From Bacteroidota bacterium (GTDB lineage Bacteria > Bacteroidota > Bacteroidia > UKL13-3): a stretch of DNA of 64,000 bases. This document shows positions 37,790 to 45,893 of the stretch, piece after piece. Position 1 is the stretch's first letter. Every line of letters begins with the position of its first letter. The stretch is taken from the NCBI GenBank assembly GCA_040388375.1, contig JAZKBU010000002.1, positions 62,001 to 126,000 of the forward strand, in the 5' to 3' direction. Under the pieces are notes generated by a model. It saw nothing but the letters and a program-made list of their open reading frames with translations. It was not told the DNA's origin and searched no databases. Made by a program: the position numbers and the translations under genes.

Positions 37790-39007
37790 ATGAAAAAGTT
37801 TTTTCTGATTTTATACCTAGCCCCTCTTTTTTCTTTAGCCCAAAATCTGCCCAAAATTGGTAACGATACTTTAATAGACGTAGCCTCATGGAATATTGAA
37901 TGGTTTGGTGATACGGGTTACGGACCAACCGATGAAACTACCCAATTTAACAATGTAAAAGCCGTTTTAGAAAAAACCGATATTGATGTTTGGGGATTGG
38001 CTGAAATGAGTAATACTAGCTCGTTTACTTCTCTAACCAATGCTTTACCTAATTACAGTAGCGTAAATAGCAGTTTTAGCCAGACACAAAAAATGTGTTT
38101 GTTCTATAAAAAAAGCATGTTTAACTTTATCAATGCTGAGCATATTTTAAGCAGCAGCAATTACGATTTTGCAAGCCGCCCACCATTAATGGTTACTTTA
38201 GCTACCAAAGGCGATAGCACTTTACAGGTTGATACCCTATATTTTATTGTGATGCATTTAAAAGCCAATACAGGCACTACCAGCGAAAAACTGGAATCAT
38301 ATAACCGCAGAAAACGTGCGGTAGATGCATTAAAAGTTTTTATTGAAAGTACTTTAAACAACAAAAAGTACTTTATTCTAGGCGATTGGAATGACAGATT
38401 GGATTATAGCATTTACAACAACAGCGCTGTAACACCTTTTAAACAATTGCTCGATGCCAACTATAATTTTATAACCAAACCTTTATCAGATGCTGGTAAA
38501 AGAAGTTATGCAACAGGTGGTTTTATTGATCATATTTTACCTTCGCCACGTATGGATAGTTTTTATGTAAAACAAAGTGCAAGTGTTTATGATAATATTG
38601 GCTCTATCATAGCCAATTATAGTAATTCAACTTCTGACCACTACCCTATTTATGGCCGCTTTTTGTTCAACAAAAAACCATACATTAAACCTATTGATTC
38701 TATTCCAAACGATACCTTACCTACAGATACAGTACCACCTGTAGATACCACACACACAAGCGTAATAAACAAGTATTCAGTACCTGCCAGCGTAAGCGTT
38801 TACCCAAATCCGTTTACCTATAATTTACATATACAAGTTCCGGCTGAACACCTGCAAGCTACTTTCCAGTTGTTTAACCATTTAGGGCAACTGGTTAGTG
38901 AGGGTTTAGTTAACAAAACCTTGTTTACCATTGAAACCAGTAACCTTACAAATGGTATGTATTATGTTAAAATAAACAATACTTACACCAAAATGTACAA
39001 GGAGTAA
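37790..39007 (+). CDS. Secreted endonuclease/exonuclease/phosphatase-fold protein with T9SS tail
   Basis: 405 residues. Signal peptide to about residue 18. Residues about 25-300 form an endonuclease/exonuclease/phosphatase fold: ASWNIEWFGD (metal-binding Asn/Glu strand), DVWGLAEM, FIVMHLKA, FILGDWNDRL (catalytic Asp/Asn) and SDHYPIYG (catalytic His). Substrates in this fold range from DNA to phospholipids. A Thr/Pro/Asp spacer (about 303-325) leads to a T9SS type A sorting domain (YPNPFTYNLHIQV, GMYYVKI). Probably an extracellular nuclease or phosphodiesterase. TAGCTTTG at 37764-37771 may be its -7 element, without a clear -33. Confidence 0.9.
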   Translation: MKKFFLILYLAPLFSLAQNLPKIGNDTLIDVASWNIEWFGDTGYGPTDETTQFNNVKAVLEKTDIDVWGLAEMSNTSSFTSLTNALPNYSSVNSSFSQTQKMCLFYKKSMFNFINAEHILSSSNYDFASRPPLMVTLATKGDSTLQVDTLYFIVMHLKANTGTTSEKLESYNRRKRAVDALKVFIESTLNNKKYFILGDWNDRLDYSIYNNSAVTPFKQLLDANYNFITKPLSDAGKRSYATGGFIDHILPSPRMDSFYVKQSASVYDNIGSIIANYSNSTSDHYPIYGRFLFNKKPYIKPIDSIPNDTLPTDTVPPVDTTHTSVINKYSVPASVSVYPNPFTYNLHIQVPAEHLQATFQLFNHLGQLVSEGLVNKTLFTIETSNLTNGMYYVKINNTYTKMYKE

Positions 39008-39012
39008 AGCTC

Positions 39013-39654
39013 CTATAAAGTAACAAAACCAATCATAGTAATCAAAGTATCGTCCTTTATACTCTTCCCTTTTTTATTGTTAATGGCTTTATCATAATCA
39101 CTCACCGATAATAGGTTTAAATTATTTACATTGGGTAAAGCATTATCCTCAACCGATTGTTGGTTTTGTGGTGTTTCATAACTAGCTGCTTGTTGCTTCG
39201 GTTTTTCATGCTTAACAGCACTCACCGTTTGTTTTAAATATACAGTATCATATATTTTTTCGGCTGGCAATAATTTCTCCAAATACACCGTATCTGTTTG
39301 TGCCAATAAACTTTTATTGTTTTGTCCCGTTTTAGTATGAAGATAGAAATAGCCCATTAAACCAAACAATAAAAAAGAAGCTGCTACTTTCCACAAAGCA
39401 ACGGGCGTTTGCCACCACATAAAAGCATTGTGTTTTTGTTTTAACCGATGTAGCAATAATTCCTTTTGGGCATCATTGCTTGGTATTTGTTGTTCATTAA
39501 ACACCAAGGCTTCACTCAACAAAACACCTTGGCGTAATTCATTGTATTCCTCTTCACTCAGGTATGCAAGCACTTTGACTTTTTCCTGTGTGGTTAATGC
39601 TTCAAAATCTTTTTGATTCACCAAATCAAAAATGGGTGATGGTATATTTTCCAT
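39013..39654 (-). CDS. Probable anti-sigma factor (single-pass membrane protein)
   Basis: 213 residues: an N-terminal cytoplasmic helical part (1 to about 93), one transmembrane helix (VAASFLLFGLMGYFYLH, about 90-107), and a low-complexity, disordered-looking tail. This layout and its place directly after an ECF sigma gene (start one base after the sigma stop) fit an anti-sigma factor. I see no zinc-binding HxxxCxxC motif of the ZAS type, so recognition of the sigma factor would be by another fold. Signal and partner unproven. Confidence 0.7.
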   Translation of the reverse strand: MENIPSPIFDLVNQKDFEALTTQEKVKVLAYLSEEEYNELRQGVLLSEALVFNEQQIPSNDAQKELLLHRLKQKHNAFMWWQTPVALWKVAASFLLFGLMGYFYLHTKTGQNNKSLLAQTDTVYLEKLLPAEKIYDTVYLKQTVSAVKHEKPKQQAASYETPQNQQSVEDNALPNVNNLNLLSVSDYDKAINNKKGKSIKDDTLITMIGFVTL

Positions 39655-39655
39655 A

Positions 39656-40237
39656 CTAGTTATTGGTTATTTGATAATTTTTAAGTTGTTGTGCCATTTT
39701 CTTTAATAAGTAAAACAAGCACGATTTTACTGACCCCTCAGGTATTTGCGCAATAGCCGCAATTTCTTTAATACTTAGTTCCTGTTCAAAGCGCAATACA
39801 AAAACTACCTGTTCCTTACTGCTTAAATCTTTGTACAGCGTATTTATTTTTTGTTGAATAAATTTTACATCAATACTGTGTTTTAAATGGGTTATATGAA
39901 CAGGTACATAATTTTCTGCCAGTAGTTTATCCCGATGCGTTTCATTGCGCATATTGGTTAAGCAGGCATTGTTTACAATGGTATAAATCCACGTAGAAAA
40001 TTTCAATGTTGGGTTAAATGCTGCGGGCTTATCAATTATTTTAATAAAAGTATCCTGCACTATATCCTCCGCCTGTTCCTTACTGCCCACTAAACGCATG
40101 CTAAACCACAACAGCTTTTTATAATACCTGTTGTACAGTTCTTCAAACGCTGGCTCGCTACCACGCGCAAACACCAAACTCATTAATTGCTCATCAGTTT
40201 GGTGTTTATGCGCTTGTTTAAATATTTTAAACTCCAC
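39656..40237 (-). CDS. ECF RNA polymerase sigma factor
   Basis: 193 residues from a GTG at 40237. Region 2 is FEELYNRYYKKLLWFSMRLVG with AEDIVQDTFIKI; region 4 is EQVVFVLRFEQELSIKEIAA with IPEGSVKSCLFYLLKKM. This is the group 4 (ECF) form, directing polymerase to a small regulon. The stop of the upstream gene lies two bases before the GTG (TAGTAGTGG), so the three genes at 39013-41412 are one operon. Confidence 0.93.
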   Translation of the reverse strand: MEFKIFKQAHKHQTDEQLMSLVFARGSEPAFEELYNRYYKKLLWFSMRLVGSKEQAEDIVQDTFIKIIDKPAAFNPTLKFSTWIYTIVNNACLTNMRNETHRDKLLAENYVPVHITHLKHSIDVKFIQQKINTLYKDLSSKEQVVFVLRFEQELSIKEIAAIAQIPEGSVKSCLFYLLKKMAQQLKNYQITNN

Positions 40238-40239
40238 TA

Positions 40240-41412
40240 CTATTTAAAGTGCTTTTTAATGGTCTCCTCCTCGTCACAGCCTTTAGCCAATACCAGAATT
40301 TTTCGTTTTATCCATTCCTGCTTTTGCAAATCGCCTGCTTCGTTATAGTGGTCATATAGTTTAAGCATAGGCACCACATAATTTTGGTTTACACACTTTA
40401 CATAGTAAGCCGATATATCCCTGTAAAAAGTATTATCAATATAATCCAACGCATACTGTTGTTCAAAGTTTTTCTTTAACGCAGCCATGTTATCAATATT
40501 TTCGGTACTGTATTCGTAAGCCAAACCTGTTAAGTATAAATTCTCTTCAATTGATTCTGTATTTTTTTCAGAAGCTGTTGTCAAGGCCACATAAACAGGT
40601 GAATGGTTCGCATTGGCTGCAATATGTTTTATCAGATCAGCCTGGTGAGGATTCAAGTCATAAATGTTTTTTCCCGAATGTTTGGCAGTATCCCATTTAG
40701 CTACGTTTAACTCTTTAAAAATTTTATCGCGGTAAGTATCAATATTCAATAAATACAAATTCAATACCGTTACATCCCTCCTAATCCCTTGTGATTGTAA
40801 TTGCCAGATTGGGTAAGTATCATTATCACCCACGGTTAAAAGAATAGCGTTTGGCTTTAAACCCATAATTACATTGTAGCTATAATTAAGCAATCCGGGC
40901 GAAGCCATATTTGATTCATACCATTTTTTAGCATACTTATCACGTAAAGGTATATCTCTACCCGTTTCACCCATGTTAATCATGTCAGAAACAATCTCAG
41001 GTCTGTTTTCGCCCAAAGCAGCGGCCTTTTTAAGATATGGCAAATACTGCAAATCATTTCCTCCTATCATCCATTTACACAAATTATACTCAAACGACTC
41101 AGGTATTACTTTACCCATATCCTCTACTATTTTTCTCTCTACCGTCCATTTCTCATTATACGGACGTTTATCGGTAGTATCTAAACGGGCTAAGTTGCGG
41201 GTGGCCCGGTAATAATTGTACCAGGCATAACCATTCTTGTTATCCTTTTTTATTTCTTTTTGCCACGCAGTTACCTGCTCGTTGTACCACGCCACAGGTT
41301 TTAATTCGGTAGCAAAACTATAAATAGGTTGAGGTTGTTGGGCAAAAGCAAACTGAGTAATAAAACAAAGGCTGCTTATAAAAGCTTTGATTTTTAAATT
41401 CATATTATTCAT
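40240..41412 (-). CDS. Exported DUF2723-like soluble protein, first gene of sigma operon
   Basis: 390 residues with a signal peptide ending FAFAQQ (a start at Met4 is possible). Helical throughout, with VGDNDTYPIWQLQSQGIRR and VTVLNLYLLNIDTYRD near residues 196-230. That segment matches the conserved GDNDTFPLWYLQ ... VRVVNLSLLN stretch in the C-terminal part of DUF2723 membrane proteins of Bacteroidota, but here the membrane half is absent. It is therefore a soluble, exported relative. Being first in an operon with a sigma/anti-sigma pair suggests a periplasmic sensor or target of the system; this is inference. Confidence 0.72.
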   Translation of the reverse strand: MNNMNLKIKAFISSLCFITQFAFAQQPQPIYSFATELKPVAWYNEQVTAWQKEIKKDNKNGYAWYNYYRATRNLARLDTTDKRPYNEKWTVERKIVEDMGKVIPESFEYNLCKWMIGGNDLQYLPYLKKAAALGENRPEIVSDMINMGETGRDIPLRDKYAKKWYESNMASPGLLNYSYNVIMGLKPNAILLTVGDNDTYPIWQLQSQGIRRDVTVLNLYLLNIDTYRDKIFKELNVAKWDTAKHSGKNIYDLNPHQADLIKHIAANANHSPVYVALTTASEKNTESIEENLYLTGLAYEYSTENIDNMAALKKNFEQQYALDYIDNTFYRDISAYYVKCVNQNYVVPMLKLYDHYNEAGDLQKQEWIKRKILVLAKGCDEEETIKKHFK

Positions 41413-41481
41413 TATTTTGCTACTTATACGCTCGGATTTTATTTTGGTTCAAAAAAATAAAAATAACTTTTAGCCACATTA

Positions 41482-41509
41482 TTTGCGCTATATTATTTTC
41501 ATACCTTTG
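41482..41509 (+). promoter_or_regulatory. Promoter of the TetR-family gene
   Basis: TTTG at 41482-41485 and TACCTTTG at 41502-41509, 16 bases apart, fit the Bacteroidota -33 and -7 elements; the ATG is 27 bases further on. Confidence 0.6.
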
Positions 41510-41535
41510 TTCCACTATACCTAAAAGTATTCTAT

Positions 41536-42126
41536 ATGACAAAAGCGTCTGAAACCAGACTTGCCATTTTAAAAAAAGCATTCGAACTCATTTATACCAG
41601 TGGCTACCAAACCACCAGTATTGACGATATTATAGCTACTACACAGGTAACCAAAGGAGCTTTTTATTACCATTTTAAAAACAAAGATGAAATGGGTTTA
41701 GCTGTTATCAATGAATTAATGGCTCCCACTATGCTTACGAATTTTATTGAGCCACTCCAAAAATCGGAAAACCCACTGAACGATATTTATACATTAATTA
41801 AAAAATTGTTGTTAGGTAATCCGTTTTTAAAAATGGAATATGGCTGTCCGGCAAGTAATCTTACACATGAAATGTCGCCCGTTAACAATGCATTTAATTT
41901 AATTCTGTCAGAACTGAGCAAACAATGGCAGGAAGCTCTGGAAGAGTGCCTTAACAAAGGCAAAAAAACTGGCCAGGTAAACAGCAGCGTAAATGTCAAA
42001 CAAACGGCTTTTTTTATTATGTCGGGCTACTGGGGTATTCGTAACTTAGGTAAATTAGGCAACAATGCTGATTGCTATCAAACCTATTTAAAGGAGTTAA
42101 AAAAATATTTAAAAACGTGTGAATAA
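41536..42126 (+). CDS. TetR/AcrR-family transcriptional regulator
   Basis: 196 residues. N-terminal HTH with TSIDDIIATTQVTKGAFYYHFKNKDEMG (about 24-52), the standard TetR recognition helix ending in Y-Y-H-F. The C-terminal domain (about 65-196) has the length of a TetR_C dimerisation and ligand-binding domain, with Cys at CPASNL and ECLNKGKKTGQ. A perfect 11-bp inverted repeat stands between this gene and the following operon, and is its likely operator. Ligand unknown. Confidence 0.92.
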   Translation: MTKASETRLAILKKAFELIYTSGYQTTSIDDIIATTQVTKGAFYYHFKNKDEMGLAVINELMAPTMLTNFIEPLQKSENPLNDIYTLIKKLLLGNPFLKMEYGCPASNLTHEMSPVNNAFNLILSELSKQWQEALEECLNKGKKTGQVNSSVNVKQTAFFIMSGYWGIRNLGKLGNNADCYQTYLKELKKYLKTCE

Positions 42127-42136
42127 TTTTTTTCGC

Positions 42137-42164
42137 CAAAAACATACCACTTAGTATGTTTTTG
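42137..42164. promoter_or_regulatory. Perfect inverted repeat, candidate TetR operator
   Basis: CAAAAACATAC (42137-42147) and GTATGTTTTTG (42154-42164) are exact inverted complements with a 6-base centre CACTTA. The site ends two bases before a TATATTTG box, so bound protein would cover the -33 region of the next operon. Confidence 0.75.
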
Positions 42165-42165
42165 A

Positions 42166-42173
42166 TATATTTG
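42166..42173 (+). promoter_or_regulatory. -7 element of the membrane/rhodanese operon
   Basis: TATATTTG fits TAnnTTTG, 20 bases before the ATG at 42194 and directly next to the inverted repeat. Confidence 0.6.
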
Positions 42174-42193
42174 CCCCGCTTTATTTGTTTACT

Positions 42194-42652
42194 ATGTACC
42201 AAATGCTCACCTTTTACCACTCATTAATCAGGTGGTTTGTATTGTTTAGTTTATTATATGCTATATATAGGGCATACAAAGGCTACAACCAAAAACTACC
42301 CTTTACCAAAACAGATAACAGCGTAAGACATTGGACTGCCACCATTGCACATACACAACTTACCATAGGTATTTTACTTTATATACAAAGTCCGATAAGT
42401 AAATACTTTTGGCAAAACACACGTCAGGCTTTTACCCATATTGACATTTACTTTTTTGCGCTGATACATGCTTTGCTTATGCTCATAGCCATTGTTTTTA
42501 TTACCATTGGCTCTGCACTGAGTAAACGTAAAATCACCGATGCTGAAAAATTTAAAACAATGCTTATTTGGTTTCTGTATGCGCTGCTTATTATTTTTAT
42601 AGCTATACCTTGGCCATTTTCGCCATTAGCCACCCGACCACTCTTACGATAA
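42194..42652 (+). CDS. Four-helix membrane protein, first gene of TetR-linked operon
   Basis: 152 residues from the ATG at 42194; a TTG three codons upstream is open but unlikely. Four hydrophobic helices: FYHSLIRWFVLFSLLYAIY, then the HTQLTIGILLY, IDIYFFALIHALLMLIAIV and MLIWFLYALLIIFIAI segments. Several His residues sit in or near helices (YHSL, TIAHTQ, ALIHA), as in haem- or quinone-binding membrane proteins. I do not recognise a named family. Likely controlled by the neighbouring TetR protein. Confidence 0.78.
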   Translation: MYQMLTFYHSLIRWFVLFSLLYAIYRAYKGYNQKLPFTKTDNSVRHWTATIAHTQLTIGILLYIQSPISKYFWQNTRQAFTHIDIYFFALIHALLMLIAIVFITIGSALSKRKITDAEKFKTMLIWFLYALLIIFIAIPWPFSPLATRPLLR

Positions 42653-42654
42653 AA

Positions 42655-42969
42655 ATGATACATCTTTTCAAAACAAAAATAGGACGACTGCGCATAATAG
42701 GTATGCTCGAAGGCATATCATTACTAACGCTATTTTTTATTGCAATGCCCATGAAATATATTTTCGATAATCCGGACGGTTCAAAACTAATCGGCCCTGT
42801 TCATGGGGCTTTATTCCTGCTGTTCATTATCAATACGCTGAGTGTTGGTGTGGAGCAAAACTGGAAAGCAAAAACAACTTGGAAAGTACTGCTTGCCTGT
42901 ATTATTCCATTCGGCACTTTCTATATTGATAAAAAAATACTACGAACCATAAACACTAAACATACATGA
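42655..42969 (+). CDS. DUF3817 membrane protein
   Basis: 104 residues from the ATG at 42655, two bases after the preceding stop. DUF3817 pattern: RIIGMLEGISLLTLFFIAMP, then PMKYIFDNPDG, GPVHGALFLLFI and IPFGTFYID. Three predicted membrane helices. Family function unknown; related to integral-membrane YdzA-like proteins. Its stop codon overlaps the start of the rhodanese gene (ATGA). Confidence 0.88.
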   Translation: MIHLFKTKIGRLRIIGMLEGISLLTLFFIAMPMKYIFDNPDGSKLIGPVHGALFLLFIINTLSVGVEQNWKAKTTWKVLLACIIPFGTFYIDKKILRTINTKHT

Positions 42970-43337
42970 CAAAAACAATTATACTCATTACCAGTGTACT
43001 CGCCATTATTTATGCATCTTACAAAACCTACCAGATTATGTCATTGGATAAAGGTTTAGATAAAATGATAATAGAAGGGGCTGTTATTTTAGATGTACGC
43101 ACTGAAACAGAATACAAAATGGGCCATATTGAAGGCGCTGTAAATATTCCTTTAAGCAAACTACATGCTGATAATATTCCTTTAGATAAAAGCAAAGTGA
43201 TTATTACCTGTTGCTCACACGGCTTAAGAAGTGTAAAGGCCGTTAGCCTGCTCAAAGCAAATGGCTTTACCCAAGTATATAATGGTGGTGCATGGACCGA
43301 CCTTCAAAAATGTATATCCACCCAAACACCTGATTAG
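42966..43337 (+). CDS. Rhodanese-domain protein with N-terminal membrane anchor
   Basis: 123 residues. An N-terminal hydrophobic helix (about 4-20) precedes a single rhodanese domain: GAVILDVRTETEYKMGHIEG, AVNIPLSKL, and the active-site loop ITCCSHGLRSVKAV with the catalytic Cys as the second of the pair, then GFTQVYNGGAWTDL. Rhodaneses carry sulfur as a persulfide. The anchor suggests a periplasmic face. The ATG overlaps the DUF3817 stop, giving a tightly coupled three-gene operon. Confidence 0.9.
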   Translation: MTKTIILITSVLAIIYASYKTYQIMSLDKGLDKMIIEGAVILDVRTETEYKMGHIEGAVNIPLSKLHADNIPLDKSKVIITCCSHGLRSVKAVSLLKANGFTQVYNGGAWTDLQKCISTQTPD

Positions 43338-43396
43338 CGATTAGCTTCAGTAAATTAATTTTCAAATTCTTTTTATTTATTTAATATTACAACAAC

Positions 43397-43882
43397 ATGA
43401 AAAACCAACAAGAGTTAGCCATACAATTAATAATTGATTCATGGAACAGCCACATAAAAAGGGCTACCAAGCTATTTGATAGTTTAAGCGATGAGGCTAT
43501 ACAAAACCACATAGCACCCAATAGAAATTCAGGAACCTATTTATTAGGCCATTTGGTTGCTGTACATGATGGCATGTTATCGTTAATGAATTTTGGCGAT
43601 AAATTACACCCGGAATTAGAGCAATTATTTATTCGCAATCCCGATGGAGCAGCACTTGAAAAACCATCGATAGCGCAATTAAGAAGCTATTGGACAGAAG
43701 TGAATAATGTGCTTAACAATAAAATAAATGAGCAAACTACCGATGACTGGTTTAAAAAACACAGTGCTGTTTCGGAAGAAGATTTTGCAAAAGAACCACA
43801 TAGAAACAAAATCAATATTTTGTTGACCCGAACCAACCACGCTGCTTACCATTTAGGCCAACTGGCATTGTTAAACAAATAA
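43397..43882 (+). CDS. DinB-family protein
   Basis: 161 residues of the DinB/YfiT four-helix-bundle type, with metal-ligand His residues in YLLGHLVAVHDG and in TRTNHAAYHLGQLALL. Members are metal-dependent thiol transferases or damage-inducible proteins of unknown activity. No signal peptide, cytoplasmic. Confidence 0.85.
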   Translation: MKNQQELAIQLIIDSWNSHIKRATKLFDSLSDEAIQNHIAPNRNSGTYLLGHLVAVHDGMLSLMNFGDKLHPELEQLFIRNPDGAALEKPSIAQLRSYWTEVNNVLNNKINEQTTDDWFKKHSAVSEEDFAKEPHRNKINILLTRTNHAAYHLGQLALLNK

Positions 43883-43908
43883 TTTCACTAATCGTAATTA
43901 ATAAAAGA

Positions 43909-44979
43909 ATGAAGCCCTTGATTAAAAACCAAATCGCCTTACACCGATTACACAATCAGCAAATAGCGCTTCATTCTTTTCATACACCACAGGAAATTGT
44001 TGCACACTTAGGAGCAGTACAAGCACAAGATTACGAAATGGCTAAATGGGCCATTGGAGCTAGACTCCACAATAGCCACAACGATTTAATAGAGCAGGCT
44101 TTAAACACACATACCATATTTAGAACGCATATACTCCGCCCTACCTGGCATTTGGTGGCAGCCACCGATATTAAATGGATGCTTGCTTTAACAGCTCCAC
44201 ATGTACTAAAACTATTAAATCCCTCGCTAAAAAAAGTAGGCTTTGATGAGCATATATTGCAACGAATTATAAAAATAATTCAAAAAGTATTGGCTCAAAA
44301 AACAGCGCTAACCCGAACCGAAATAATTACTCAACTGGCATTACAAGGTATTAAAACAGATGAACTACATGCTTCACATATTATGATGTATGCCGAGCTA
44401 AAAGGTATTGTTTGTAATGGCCCTAAAAAGGATAAACAACAAACTTATTTATTGCTGGATGAATTGGTAACTAGTGATACATCATTGAACCGGGAAGAAT
44501 CCTTGGGCAAATTAGCCAAGAGGTATTTTGTCAGCCACGGACCTGCCACTTTACAAGATTTTATCTGGTGGTCGGGTTTAGGGGTAAAAGATGCCCGACT
44601 TGGTTTGGAATCCATCAAGCATGAATTGTTATACGAAAAAATAGAAGAACAGGAATATTGGTTTGAAAGCCTACAAACTATTCCTACCAAACAAAAATCC
44701 CAAACTTATTTCCTACCCGCCTTCGACCAATATATAATAGGTTATAAGGACAGAACAGCTTCGTTACATCCCACACATTTTAGTAATGTAATAACAAACA
44801 ATGGTATTTTTAAACCTTCCATAGTAAGGAATGGAGAAGTAATTGGTACTTGGAAAAGAACCATTAAAAAAGACCAGGTATTAATAGAACCTACTTTTTT
44901 TGATACCGCCAATCAACTTAACAGCAAGGAACTGAACAAGGCCACGCAATTGGTAGAAACATTTTTAAAGGCCCGCTAA
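43909..44979 (+). CDS. Winged-helix DNA-binding domain protein (HTH_42 family)
   Basis: 356 residues. The N-terminus shows LGAVQAQDYEMAKWAIGAR and FRTHILRPTWHLVAATDIKWML, the pattern of HTH_42 proteins related to the YcaQ/AlkX DNA glycosylases. Later motifs include SHIMMYAELKGIVCNGPK, FISWW-like LQDFIWWSGLGVKDAR, LPAFDQYIIGYKDR. YcaQ-type enzymes unhook interstrand crosslinks with a QxQ motif; here QAQ occurs at about residues 38-40. Cytoplasmic. Confidence 0.88.
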   Translation: MKPLIKNQIALHRLHNQQIALHSFHTPQEIVAHLGAVQAQDYEMAKWAIGARLHNSHNDLIEQALNTHTIFRTHILRPTWHLVAATDIKWMLALTAPHVLKLLNPSLKKVGFDEHILQRIIKIIQKVLAQKTALTRTEIITQLALQGIKTDELHASHIMMYAELKGIVCNGPKKDKQQTYLLLDELVTSDTSLNREESLGKLAKRYFVSHGPATLQDFIWWSGLGVKDARLGLESIKHELLYEKIEEQEYWFESLQTIPTKQKSQTYFLPAFDQYIIGYKDRTASLHPTHFSNVITNNGIFKPSIVRNGEVIGTWKRTIKKDQVLIEPTFFDTANQLNSKELNKATQLVETFLKAR

Positions 44980-45078
44980 AGCTTTGTCGTAAATAGCCTT
45001 TTTATTGTCGTATTCGTATTGTTTAAGATTGAAAGAATGATGCTATCATTGTAATGCACTAATCTTAGTAATACACAA

Positions 45079-45477
45079 ATGGCTAAAAAAACTTCTAATA
45101 AACCAAATGATGTGGAACAAGTAGCCTTGTATATGGACGCTTTGGAACATCCGCTAAAGGCTGAGTTTGAAATCATGAGAAATATTATAAAAGCTGCCAA
45201 CAACAAGCTACAGGAACGTATAAAATGGAATGCCCCCAGCTATTACTACCTACAGGATATAGTGACCTTTGGCCCACCCATGCGTAGTTTAGATAAAATA
45301 TTGTTGGTATTTCACCATCCATCTGTAGTTAAAATCAAATCGGATTTATTAGAAGGTAATTACTCTGACAGACGCCTAATGTATTTAAGCAACAGTGCTG
45401 AAATTGAAAGCAACAAAACCGAACTAGCCCGTATTTTAAATTTGATAATCGCTGAAATTGATCAATCGCAAGCTTAA
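45079..45477 (+). CDS. DUF1801 protein 1
   Basis: 132 residues of the DUF1801 type: EFEIMRNIIKAANNKLQERI, then KWNAPSYYYLQDIVTFGP and the end region LILNLIIAEID-like. The fold is that of the Bacillus frataxin homologue YdhG, but functional equivalence is not shown. One base separates it from a second DUF1801 gene. Confidence 0.82.
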   Translation: MAKKTSNKPNDVEQVALYMDALEHPLKAEFEIMRNIIKAANNKLQERIKWNAPSYYYLQDIVTFGPPMRSLDKILLVFHHPSVVKIKSDLLEGNYSDRRLMYLSNSAEIESNKTELARILNLIIAEIDQSQA

Positions 45478-45478
45478 C

Positions 45479-45880
45479 ATGGAACGCAATAAAACCAATA
45501 CTTTCGCCAATGTTGATGAGTACATTGCTTTACAAGCAGAACAGGCTCAATTGGTACTCACACATATAAGGCATGTAATTAAACAAACTATACCTGATGC
45601 GGAAGAAGTAATCAGTTACCAAATGCCTGCCTACAAATATTTTGGAATGGTTGTTTTTTTCGCAGCCTTTAAAAACCATTATAGTTTGTTTTTTGGGCCG
45701 CCTGTTTTAGTGGCTTTTAAAAGTAAAATTAAAGGGTTTGACCAAACCAAATCGGCTATAAAATTCCCTTTTTCCACACCTTTACCGGAAGCATTGGTGA
45801 AAGAAATGGTAAAATATGTCGCCCAGGAAAATAAGCAGAAAGCCTTGGCAAAAAAGGCTGCTAAAAGTAAAAAGAAGTAA
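45479..45880 (+). CDS. DUF1801 protein 2 (YdhG-like)
   Basis: 133 residues from the ATG at 45479; an in-frame TTG seven codons earlier lies inside the previous gene and is less likely. DUF1801 motifs: VLTHIRHVIKQTIPDAEEVI, SYQMPAYKYFGMVVFFAAFK, HYSLFFGP, then a Lys/Ala-rich tail (KKAAKSKKK) that may bind nucleic acid or be disordered. Related to but well diverged from the preceding gene. Confidence 0.85.
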   Translation: MERNKTNTFANVDEYIALQAEQAQLVLTHIRHVIKQTIPDAEEVISYQMPAYKYFGMVVFFAAFKNHYSLFFGPPVLVAFKSKIKGFDQTKSAIKFPFSTPLPEALVKEMVKYVAQENKQKALAKKAAKSKKK

Positions 45881-45893
45881 TTTTTACGGAAAC

